Shown piece after piece: positions 1 through 5,590 of a stretch of DNA of 5,697 bases. The stretch covers positions 1-5,697 of the forward strand of contig JASLDA010000324.1 of assembly GCA_030151745.1 (NCBI GenBank), written 5' to 3'. Within the stretch, counting starts at the first letter, position 1; each line of letters starts with the position of its first letter. This stretch comes from Chitinophagaceae bacterium. GTDB taxonomy: Bacteria; Bacteroidota; Bacteroidia; Chitinophagales; Chitinophagaceae. The translations under genes and the position numbers were made by a program. Below the pieces are notes generated by a model. That model ran no database searches. It was not told the origin of the DNA and was given only the letters and a program-made list of their open reading frames with translations.

Positions 1-113
1 AGCGCGGTCTGATCATGATGGTTGGCCGTCGCAAGCGCCTTCTTCAATACCTGAGCAAGAAGGATATCAGCCTGTACCGCTCGCTCATCGAAAAGCTCGG
101 CATCCGTAAGTAA
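1..113 (+). CDS. rpsO: 30S ribosomal protein S15, C-terminal end (partial)
   Basis: Only the last 36 codons are inside the window; the start lies to the left. Position 1 falls inside a codon and the first full codon begins at 3. The visible protein contains the S15 signature around MMVGRRKRLLQYL and ends SLIEKLGIRK before a TAA stop, which is the normal end of the family. S15 is a primary binding protein of the 30S subunit. It binds the central domain of 16S rRNA and takes part in a bridge to the 50S subunit. The gene lies just upstream of pnp, the arrangement known from many bacteria. A strong hairpin 10 bases after the stop suggests that most transcripts end before pnp. The identity is close to certain. 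Confidence 0.96.
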   Translation, partial: RGLIMMVGRRKRLLQYLSKKDISLYRSLIEKLGIRK

Positions 114-123
114 GCCATGCTTT

Positions 124-173
124 GCGAAAACGACTATTCCCAACTGCCCGCGGTTGGGAATAGTCGTTTTTGC
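124..173 (+). terminator. Hairpin terminator after rpsO
   Basis: There is a perfect 18-base inverted repeat, 127-144 against 153-170, around an 8-base spacer. Three more outer pairs, one of them G-U, extend the stem to 124-173. The left arm starts with AAAA and the right arm ends in a run of five T (167-171), the layout of a bidirectional intrinsic terminator. It begins 10 bases after the rpsO stop. Such a long perfect stem could also be cut by RNase III in a read-through transcript, as is known for the rpsO-pnp interval of E. coli; that part is inference. Confidence 0.88.
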
Positions 174-218
174 GTTTACCCTTCTTCAGCCTGCATCATT
201 CCCGGCTTCCGCATTTGG

Positions 219-239
219 AATCCTGCATCCTGAATTCCC
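219..239. repeat. Short degenerate tandem repeat before pnp
   Basis: There are three adjacent 7-base units: AATCCTG, CATCCTG and AATTCCC. Similar words (CCTGCATC at 190, ATTCCC at 198) lie just to the left. The tract sits in the rpsO-pnp interval and has no coding sense. It resembles the simple intergenic repeats seen elsewhere in this window, but with a different unit. Confidence 0.45.
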
Positions 240-254
240 ACGCATTTTCAACCC

Positions 255-283
255 GTGGCGGGCCCCAAGCTGAAACCCGCCGC
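255..283 (+). promoter_or_regulatory. Possible hairpin in the pnp leader
   Basis: GTGGCGGG (255-262) can pair with CCCGCCGC (276-283), giving eight pairs with one G-U and a 13-base loop. It ends 23 bases before the pnp start. In E. coli the pnp leader carries a stem used for autoregulation by RNase III and PNPase. A similar role here is only a guess, because a GC-rich stem of this size can arise by chance. I see no convincing Bacteroidota promoter (TTTG, then TAnnTTTG) in 174-306. Confidence 0.3.
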
Positions 284-306
284 AATAATCCACAAGCCAG
301 TATTAC

Positions 307-2685
307 ATGCTGACATTCAACCACAAGACCGCGAAGTTCAATCTCCCCTCCGGTCAGGAAATCATCCTGGAAACGGGTAAGCTCGCCCGCCAGGCCGACG
401 GCGCCGTCGTCGTCCGCTGCGGCAAGGCGATGATCCTCGCCACCGTCGTCGCGGCGCAGGAGCCCAAGCCGGGCCAGAGCTTCTTCCCGCTCACCGTCGA
501 CTACCAGGAAAAGTTTGCCTCCGCAGGCCGCATCCCCGGCTCCTTCTTCAAGCGCGAAGGCCGCATCTCCGACTCCGAAGTCCTCATCTCCCGCCTCATC
601 GACCGCGCCCTGCGCCCGCTGTTCCCGGAAGATTATTTCTGCGAAGTACAGGTCATCGTCACCCTCATCTCCTCCGATCCGGAAGTGATGCCCGACGCCC
701 TCGCCTGCCTCGCCGCATCCGCCGCGCTGGCCGTTTCCGACGTGCCCATCCAGGAGATCATCTCCGAAGTACGCGTGGGCCGCGTAGCCGGTGAGTTCAT
801 CATCAACCCGACCCGCACGCAGCTGAAGGAGGCCGACATGGACTTCATCATCGCCGCTACCGAGAAGAACATCATGATGGTGGAAGGCGAAGCCAAGGAA
901 TGCTCCGAAGAGGACGTGGTCAAGGCCATCGAGCTCGCGCACGACGCGATCCGCGTCCAGGTGAAAGCCCAGGAAGAGCTCCGCGCCGCCGTAGGCAACC
1001 CCGAGAAGCGCGTCGTTACCCCGACCGAAATCAACCAGGAAGTAAAGGCCGCGGTCGAAGCCTATGCCAAGGAGAAAATGCTCGAGATCAGCCGCAGCGG
1101 CCTTGCCAAGCACCAGCGCAGCGCCTCCTACAAGGAGCTGAGCGCCAGCCTGAAGGAGCACCTGACGGAAGGCATGAGCATCGACGGCGAGCTCCCGGCC
1201 GAGATCTGGGGCGCCGCCAAGCTGTACTTCGACGACCTCCAGTACCATACCGTCCGCGACATGATCCTGGACGAAGGTGTACGTCTCGACGGCCGCAAGA
1301 CCAACGAGGTGCGCCCACTGGCCATGGAAACGGATTACCTGCCCGGCCCGCACGGCTCCGCCCTGTTCACACGCGGCGAAACACAATCGCTCACCACCGC
1401 TACGCTCGGCACCTCCGAAGACGAGCTGCTGGTGGAAAGCGCCGCCGTTTCAAACTACGTCAAGTTCATTCTCCACTACAACTTCCCGCCGTTCTCTACC
1501 GGCGAAGTAAAGCCCCAGCGCGGCCCCGGCCGCCGCGAGGTGGGCCACGGCAACCTGGCCAAGCGCTCCCTGGAGCAGATGATGCCGGGCAACGAGTATC
1601 CCTACACCGTCCGCGTCGTTTCCGATATCCTCGAGTCGAACGGCTCTTCCTCCATGGCAACGGTCTGCGCGGGCTCCCTGGCGCTGATGGATGCCGGCGT
1701 TCCTTTCCCCAAGCACGTCTCCGGCGTGGCTATGGGCCTGATCTCCCGCGCCCGCGATAACAAGTACGCGATCCTGACCGATATCCTCGGCGACGAAGAC
1801 CACCTCGGCGATATGGACTTCAAGGTGACCGGTACCCGCGAGGGGATCTGCGGCATCCAGATGGACATCAAGGTGGACGGACTCAGCATGGACGTAATGC
1901 GCGCCGCGCTGGCCCAGGCCCGCGAAGGCCGCCTGCACATCCTCGAAGCGATGTACGCCTGCATCCCGGAATACCGCCCCGAACTGAAGCCGCATGTACC
2001 GCGCGTCGAGCAGATCATCATCGACGCCGAGTTCATCGGCGCGATCATCGGCCCGGGCGGCAAGATCATCCAGGAGATCCAGCGCGAAACCAATACCAAG
2101 ATCTCCGTCGACGAGCTCGAGGGCAAGGGCTATGTAAAGGTCTTCTCCGACAATGCCGACAACCTGAAGGCCGCCATGAAGTGGATCAAGGGCATCGTAG
2201 CGCAGCCAGAGGTCGGCGAAGAATACGAAGGCACAGTGAAGAGCATCATGCCTTTCGGCGCATTCGTGGAATTCATGCCTGGCAAGCAAGGTCTGCTCCA
2301 TATCTCCGAAGTGAGCTGGAGCCGCCTCGACAGCCTCGAAGGCGTGATGAAGGAGGGCGACAAGGTTCGCATCAAGCTCATCGGCACCGATCCCAAGACC
2401 GGCAAGCTCCGCCTGAGCCGCAAGGTCCTCCTGCCGAAGCCCGACGGCTACACCGAGCCCGAGCGCCGCGATCGCCCCGAGCGCGGTGAGCGCCGGGACC
2501 GTCCCGAGCGTCGCGAAGGCGGCGAACGCCGCGAGCGCGGAGACCGCCCCGAGCGTGGGGAGCGCCGCGAGCGCCCGAGGCGCGAGATGAACGGCGACAA
2601 CGGCCCGCAACAGCAGCCGCAGGCAGACCAGGATCAGCCCGCAACACCGGCCCCCAGCGCCGATGACGCGGACCTGGCGCTGTGA
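307..2685 (+). CDS. pnp: Polyribonucleotide nucleotidyltransferase (PNPase)
   Basis: PNPase is a trimeric 3'-to-5' exoribonuclease. It degrades RNA with phosphate, releasing nucleoside diphosphates, and can also add tails. All expected parts are present: a first RNase PH domain (about 13-143) with the FFKR loop at 80-83; a helical linker (about 146-310); a second, catalytic RNase PH domain (about 325-475); a KH domain with GPGG at 582-585; and an S1 domain (about 636-706). Catalytic-site motifs are visible: GRREVGHG around 408-415, the triple serine 447-449, and Asp498 and Asp504 in GDEDHLGDMDF. The protein has 792 residues against 711 in E. coli. The extra length includes a tail of Arg, Glu, Asp, Pro and Gly (717-760) followed by a Gln/Asp-rich end. 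The start fits the family N-terminus; no Shine-Dalgarno is seen, which is usual in Bacteroidota. The gene has its own downstream terminator. Confidence 0.98.
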   Translation: MLTFNHKTAKFNLPSGQEIILETGKLARQADGAVVVRCGKAMILATVVAAQEPKPGQSFFPLTVDYQEKFASAGRIPGSFFKREGRISDSEVLISRLIDRALRPLFPEDYFCEVQVIVTLISSDPEVMPDALACLAASAALAVSDVPIQEIISEVRVGRVAGEFIINPTRTQLKEADMDFIIAATEKNIMMVEGEAKECSEEDVVKAIELAHDAIRVQVKAQEELRAAVGNPEKRVVTPTEINQEVKAAVEAYAKEKMLEISRSGLAKHQRSASYKELSASLKEHLTEGMSIDGELPAEIWGAAKLYFDDLQYHTVRDMILDEGVRLDGRKTNEVRPLAMETDYLPGPHGSALFTRGETQSLTTATLGTSEDELLVESAAVSNYVKFILHYNFPPFSTGEVKPQRGPGRREVGHGNLAKRSLEQMMPGNEYPYTVRVVSDILESNGSSSMATVCAGSLALMDAGVPFPKHVSGVAMGLISRARDNKYAILTDILGDEDHLGDMDFKVTGTREGICGIQMDIKVDGLSMDVMRAALAQAREGRLHILEAMYACIPEYRPELKPHVPRVEQIIIDAEFIGAIIGPGGKIIQEIQRETNTKISVDELEGKGYVKVFSDNADNLKAAMKWIKGIVAQPEVGEEYEGTVKSIMPFGAFVEFMPGKQGLLHISEVSWSRLDSLEGVMKEGDKVRIKLIGTDPKTGKLRLSRKVLLPKPDGYTEPERRDRPERGERRDRPERREGGERRERGDRPERGERRERPRREMNGDNGPQQQPQADQDQPATPAPSADDADLAL

Positions 2686-2686
2686 T

Positions 2687-2722
2687 TGATTTAAGATCTA
2701 AGATTTTAGATTGAAGATTTAA
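2687..2722. repeat. AT-rich simple repeat right after pnp
   Basis: The tract is made of variants of GATTTAA / AAGATTTTA and starts one base after the pnp stop. It is sharply AT-rich next to GC-rich genes. It contains a small inverted repeat, ATCTAA (2696-2701) and TTAGAT (2706-2711). I recall similar tracts between genes of Chitinophagaceae. Its function is unknown. Confidence 0.6.
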
Positions 2723-2726
2723 AAAA

Positions 2727-2763
2727 GAGAAAGCCCGTACGTGATGAACGTGCGGGTTTTCTC
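2727..2763 (+). terminator. Terminator after pnp
   Basis: Left arm 2727-2741 (GAGAAAGCCCGTACG) pairs with 2749-2763 (CGTGCGGGTTTTCTC) across a 7-base loop. This gives 15 pairs, two of them G-U. A poly-A run (2721-2726) lies before the stem and TTTT lies within the right arm. The hairpin sits 41 bases after the pnp stop and separates pnp from the J-domain gene. Confidence 0.85.
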
Positions 2764-2849
2764 GTTTAAGGTGAAAATGCCGGCCTGCGCACACTTATAA
2801 ACGCCTGCTCCCGATGTTGCGCGGCACTTTATTTTCGCAGGGCAGCTCC

Positions 2850-2865
2850 GCTCCGCCGGCGGGGC
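2850..2865. promoter_or_regulatory. Near-perfect palindrome upstream of the J-domain gene
   Basis: GCTCCGCC is followed directly by GGCGGGGC; the two halves are complementary except for one T/G pair. It ends 13 bases before the start codon. It could be an operator or an RNA hairpin close to the ribosome site. It could equally be chance in GC-rich DNA. Confidence 0.2.
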
Positions 2866-2878
2866 TCATGCGCTCCGG

Positions 2879-3523
2879 ATGTCTATCAGAAACTATTACG
2901 CCCTGCTCGGGGTGCCTCACGGAGCCACCGCGGAAGACATCCGGAACGCCTTCCGCAAGCTGGCCAAGACTTACCACCCGGACAAGGCCCCGGACAATCC
3001 CTTCGCGGAGGCGCATTTCCGGGAAATCCAGGAGGCCTACGAGGTACTTTCCGATGCGGGGCGACGCGCCAAATACGACGAGGAGCTTTGGCTCCGCGGT
3101 CTCACGAACCGGAGCCGCCACGCGGTGGCCATTACACCGGACTGGCTGCTCGGCGAAGCAGGAAAGCTGCGCCGGCATATGGAGACCATAGACAGCTACC
3201 GCATGAACCACCTTGCGCTGAAGGAATATGTCGAAGCCCTGCTCAGCGACGAGCACCTGAGCCTGCTTCAGGACGCCCCGGAGCAACGGACGGAGCTGCT
3301 GGACAGCCTGTTCCAAACCTTGGTGAAGCTGCGCCTGCCCTACCTCAGCGAGCTGGAGCCCCGCCTGCGACTACTGGCCGGCGGCGATAAAGAGGCGGGA
3401 GAGAGAATTGCCGGCTTTATCCGGCACCGGCAGCAGGAAGCCGGCTGGAACCGGAGAAGGCCCTGGATCGTGATCGGCTTTGCGCTGATCATCTGCATCC
3501 TGATCTGGATCCTGAAACGATAG
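2879..3523 (+). CDS. J-domain (DnaJ-like) protein with C-terminal membrane anchor
   Basis: The protein has 214 residues. Residues 4-68 form a J domain: it opens NYYALLGVPHGATAEDIRNA, has the catalytic HPD at 33-35 in TYHPDKAPD, and ends FREIQEAYEVLSDAGRRAKYD. J domains stimulate the ATPase of DnaK-type Hsp70 chaperones. The Gly/Phe region, zinc fingers and substrate-binding domains of true DnaJ are absent. A charged, Leu-rich, probably helical middle (about 85-185) follows. Then comes one hydrophobic segment, about 195-212 (IVIGFALIICILIWIL), flanked by basic residues and ending LKR. This predicts a tail-anchored inner-membrane protein with the J domain in the cytoplasm. The chosen ATG lies just before the J domain. 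The gene stands alone, after the pnp terminator and convergent with the cupin gene. The J-domain call is firm; the client and role are unknown. Confidence 0.9.
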   Translation: MSIRNYYALLGVPHGATAEDIRNAFRKLAKTYHPDKAPDNPFAEAHFREIQEAYEVLSDAGRRAKYDEELWLRGLTNRSRHAVAITPDWLLGEAGKLRRHMETIDSYRMNHLALKEYVEALLSDEHLSLLQDAPEQRTELLDSLFQTLVKLRLPYLSELEPRLRLLAGGDKEAGERIAGFIRHRQQEAGWNRRRPWIVIGFALIICILIWILKR

Positions 3524-3543
3524 CCCAAAGCCGAAAACGGAAG

Positions 3544-3600
3544 GCCAGACAAACGCTGGCAGGACATAACATGATAAGGCGTGCCGGGTTCATCACCCGG
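3544..3600. terminator. Small hairpins between convergent genes, weak terminator candidates
   Basis: Two short inverted repeats lie between the two converging stop codons: GCCAG/CTGGC (3544-3548, 3556-3560) and CCGGGT/ACCCGG (3584-3589, 3595-3600). Neither is followed by a clear T run on either strand, so intrinsic termination is not shown. Their position is the main argument. Confidence 0.25.
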
Positions 3601-3634
3601 ACAGCTATCGATTAAAACCGACTCCGGGCATTCC

Positions 3635-4051
3635 TTAAAACTCCTGGTTCCCGTCGCCGGCGAAGGTCATGAGGAAGACGGACTCTTCCTCGGCGTAGAT
3701 ATAGTGCATCAGCCGGGGAGCGAGGCTGCCTATTTCATTCTCATCGAGGTTGAAGCTGAGGGCATCCGTCTCGATCCAGATACGGCCGCCGAGCACCTGG
3801 ATGGTCTGCGCGGCATCGGTGGCATGACGGCTGAGCTCGGCGCCTTCCTTCATGGCCACCAGCACCACGCGCTGGTACTCGCTGTGCAGGAGGGTGATGG
3901 CGTTACGGTCCGAGGCGTTCCAGGTGGCTTCGCTCTTGATCTGGCGGATCGCGTCCGGCAGGTTGATACGCAATGCCGGGGCATCGATGGTACGGGTTCC
4001 CTCGGGCCGGTTCGGCGTTGCGCGGTTGAATTTTTCGTTGGAGGCTTCCAT
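3635..4051 (-). CDS. Small cupin-fold protein
   Basis: This is a 138-residue protein read from the ATG at 4051. The open frame reaches an earlier ATG at 4117, but the extra 22 residues are Arg/Ser/His-rich and unlike the rest. MEASNEKFNRATPNRPEGTR looks like the real N-terminus. The second half has the alternating strands of a single-domain cupin: VVLVAMKEGAELSRH, TIQVLGGRIWIETDAL, then a turn and YIYAEEESVFLMTFAG. Cupins are small beta-barrels that often bind a metal, but the usual ligands are thin here. His76 and His116 are at plausible places, while the classical HxH and Glu of motif 1 are not evident. It may therefore be a non-metal or non-enzymatic member. It has its own strand block downstream of the barrel-protein gene. 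I do not know its substrate. Confidence 0.65.
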   Translation of the reverse strand: MEASNEKFNRATPNRPEGTRTIDAPALRINLPDAIRQIKSEATWNASDRNAITLLHSEYQRVVLVAMKEGAELSRHATDAAQTIQVLGGRIWIETDALSFNLDENEIGSLAPRLMHYIYAEEESVFLMTFAGDGNQEF

Positions 4052-4104
4052 ACGGGAACCCACGAAAAAGTTGTGCCCTGAACGGCTGCGATGCGCGCGC
4101 CTCG

Positions 4105-4275
4105 CTATGCTTGCCATGAAAACTCACCCGTTACGCGCTCGATTCTGCCCTTCCCGTTGCTCGGGTACACATACCACTCGATGAAGTTGACAGCAGGTTG
4201 GGCCAGGAAGAGCTTAATCTTCACCAACACACTAAACCATCGGACCAAGATTCCGAAAGCGCCGGCGGCGCCACG
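4105..4275 (-). pseudogene. Coding-like open frame without ATG, possible gene remnant
   Basis: A 56-codon open stretch runs between a TAG at 4276-4278 and a TAG at 4105-4107. There is no ATG; a GTG at 4230 would give 41 residues. The translation has a protein-like look, with KIKLFLAQPAVNFIEWYVYP followed by a charged segment ending FSWQA. In the 41-codon part, 29 of 41 third positions are G or C. I do not recognise a family. It may be the decayed end of a gene once located between the barrel-protein and cupin genes, a small GTG-started gene, or chance. Its first codons overlap a GC-rich mini-hairpin (4259-4271). Confidence 0.25.
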
Positions 4276-4280
4276 CTAAC

Positions 4281-4304
4281 TCACGATCCACGACTCCCGA
4301 CTCA
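4281..4304. repeat. 8-base degenerate tandem repeat after the barrel-protein gene
   Basis: Three head-to-tail units are visible: TCACGATC, CACGACTC and CCGACTCA. The tract lies two bases beyond the stop of the minus-strand gene that ends at 4307. Its unit differs from the other tracts in this window. No function can be read from it. Confidence 0.5.
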
Positions 4305-4306
4305 TG

Positions 4307-5431
4307 CTAAAACGCACCATTGAATCCCAATACCGCGCCGATCGTTATCGCGTGCCCGTTCAGGTCCGTGCCGCCGGTATTGCAGAAGTTGTTGACGTGG
4401 TATTTCGCCTGCAGCCCGACATAGCTTTCTTGAGAGATCCGGATGCGATAGCCCGCGCCGGCAGCGATATCCAGCGAGGCGAGCGACTTCGAATACGGCT
4501 TGTCTTCGCCACCGCGCTTGCTGGTTTTCATCAGGTCCAGGCCATCGAAACCGAGGCCGCCGAGGAGGTCCAGGCGATGTCGCTTCCTCGCAGCGATCGC
4601 ATAAGCGACATCCAGGCCGGCATTCACCCCGAAAAAGTAATTCGTGCGGAACAGCGAATCGAATGAGCGCACCAGATGCTCCTGTGGCGCCGATAAAAAC
4701 TTCACCAGGATAGAGACGCCGAATTCCCAGCGCGGACCAAGCGAGCCTGCCGAAATTCCCAGGTAGGGGTGCGTGCCGAGTGCGCCCAGCTTCCCGGTCG
4801 GAATCCAGACGCCGGCAGACAGAAAAATATCCGGCGGCCGTTCATACCAGCGCTTTTGGTCCAGGCGATCGAACTCTTTACGCAGTACGCTGCCCCGGTA
4901 CAAATCTCCATTGACTGCCTGAATTTTCCGCTCGTCCGGCGCTGCATAGTAGTCAGCGAGAAAATGCTCGATGACTGTGAGCTTTGGAATCTGCAATACC
5001 TCCTTCGCCAGTCCGGAGATGAATTTTCGATAGGCGCTGTCGCCGGGCGTGGGACCGCTGCGGGGAGCCGCGGTTTTGTAATATGAGAACTGTTGCACGG
5101 GAGGAGGCAGGAATTGCTGCAGCTTCGTCAGGATGTGCTCACCATCGTAAAGTCGTTCCGTAAACCGGCGCTCCCGGATCTCCTGGAGAATCACGTACGC
5201 CAGGTAAAACGAGCTCGCGCCGCAATGCCCGCGCCAGTACCACATGAGATGATTCAGCGTATCTGTTTTGCGCGCCGCATGCAGCTCAGGCACCAGTTCC
5301 ACGCAATTGTACTGCACGTCGTTGCAAGACAGGGGATGCCGGCTCATCAGGGTTTCCGGCAGGCTCTTTTCCTGAGCACGCGCTGCAAATGTGAAGACCG
5401 ACAGCGAGACAAGGGCTAACAGGTATTTCAT
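4307..5431 (-). CDS. Secreted protein with C-terminal outer-membrane beta-barrel-like domain
   Basis: The protein has 374 residues. Residues 1-19 are a clear signal peptide (MKYLLALVSLSVFTFAARA), with likely cleavage before Gln20. Residues 20-195 are mostly helical and polar, with Cys36, Cys43 and Cys70; I do not recognise this part. From about 200 to the end the sequence alternates in the way of amphipathic strands: DIFLSAGVWIPTGKLG, YLGISAGSLGPRWEFGVSIL, YFFGVNAGLDVAYAIA, LDIAAGAGYRIRI, SYVGLQAKYHV, AITIGAVLGFNGAF. The protein ends in Phe, as many outer-membrane barrels do. About eight strands would fit the length. This suggests an outer-membrane protein with a periplasmic N-terminal domain. 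The start ATG overlaps, as ATGA, the stop of an upstream fragment that itself resembles a barrel end. Family and partner are unknown. Confidence 0.75.
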   Translation of the reverse strand: MKYLLALVSLSVFTFAARAQEKSLPETLMSRHPLSCNDVQYNCVELVPELHAARKTDTLNHLMWYWRGHCGASSFYLAYVILQEIRERRFTERLYDGEHILTKLQQFLPPPVQQFSYYKTAAPRSGPTPGDSAYRKFISGLAKEVLQIPKLTVIEHFLADYYAAPDERKIQAVNGDLYRGSVLRKEFDRLDQKRWYERPPDIFLSAGVWIPTGKLGALGTHPYLGISAGSLGPRWEFGVSILVKFLSAPQEHLVRSFDSLFRTNYFFGVNAGLDVAYAIAARKRHRLDLLGGLGFDGLDLMKTSKRGGEDKPYSKSLASLDIAAGAGYRIRISQESYVGLQAKYHVNNFCNTGGTDLNGHAITIGAVLGFNGAF

Positions 5432-5496
5432 CGAAGGCGCGAAATTCGGTAGCCGATGCCGAAGTTGCGCTGTTTGGCATAGCTGAATTGGCCGGG
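5428..5496 (-). pseudogene. Possible 3' remnant of an outer-membrane protein gene
   Basis: In the frame closed by the TGA at 5428-5430, the 22 codons after an in-frame TAA (5497-5499) read PGQFSYAKQ then RNFGIGYRISRLR. This looks like the last hairpin and strand of a Bacteroidota outer-membrane barrel. The TGA overlaps the ATG of the next gene in the four-base ATGA form typical of translationally coupled genes. There is no start codon and the frame is closed upstream, so no intact gene is left. The likely story is a deletion that removed the rest of an upstream partner gene. With only 22 codons, chance cannot be excluded. Confidence 0.4.
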
Positions 5497-5508
5497 TTAC
5501 CGATTTAG

Positions 5509-5538
5509 GAGAAGTACGATACTGTTCTTACACCCAAA
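5509..5538 (-). promoter_or_regulatory. Weak candidate Bacteroidota promoter for the barrel-protein gene
   Basis: On the minus strand TTTG (5538-5535) is followed after 18 bases by TACTTCTC (5516-5509). The Bacteroidota housekeeping pattern is TTTG or TTG, about 19 bases, then TAnnTTTG; here four of six fixed bases of the -7 box match. It would give a leader of about 70 bases that runs through the remnant. Confidence 0.22.
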
Positions 5539-5560
5539 GGTCTTTAGGCCCTATCCAGGC

Positions 5561-5590
5561 TTTTGAATTTTAAATTTTGAATTTTGCATT
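5561..5590. repeat. AT-rich tandem repeat right after smc
   Basis: There are two 14-base units, TTTTGAATTTTAAA (5561-5574) and TTTTGAATTTTGCA (5575-5588), plus two bases. The tract touches the smc stop codon, which occupies 5591-5593. It is very AT-rich against GC-rich surroundings. Confidence 0.6.

Noticed and set aside
196..1386. Long open frame of 396 codons on the minus strand over pnp
   Set aside because: It lies opposite a clear full-length PNPase and its translation has no recognisable domain. Long antisense frames are expected in GC-rich genes with strong third-position bias.
1450..2610. Second long minus-strand open frame of 386 codons over pnp
   Set aside because: Same reason: composition rich in Ala, Gly, Asp and His mirrors the pnp codons, and no domain or start signal supports it.
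2768..2796. Tiny frame starting at the ATG near 2777 as a leader peptide before the J-domain gene
   Set aside because: It has only seven codons (MPACAHL) with no regulatory codon pattern, so it gives no support for attenuation.
3584..3600. Hairpin CCGGGTTCATCACCCGG resembling an initiator tRNA anticodon arm (CAT in the loop, GGG/CCC stem)
   Set aside because: No D arm, T arm or acceptor stem can be built around it, and the base after the anticodon is C where a purine is expected. It is most likely a chance hairpin between convergent genes.
4052..4117. N-terminal extension of the cupin gene from an earlier ATG at 4117
   Set aside because: The 22 added residues are rich in Arg, Ser and His and do not fit the domain; the ATG at 4051 gives a natural family-length protein.
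4259..4271. GC-rich mini-hairpin GCGCC/GGCGC as a terminator of the barrel-protein gene
   Set aside because: It has only five pairs and a three-base loop, with just three T after it on the minus strand; too weak to call.
4091..4666. Plus-strand open frames between 4091-4279 and 4304-4666
   Set aside because: The first covers the intergenic tract with no protein-like features; the second is antisense to the secreted barrel-protein gene. Neither has a recognisable product.
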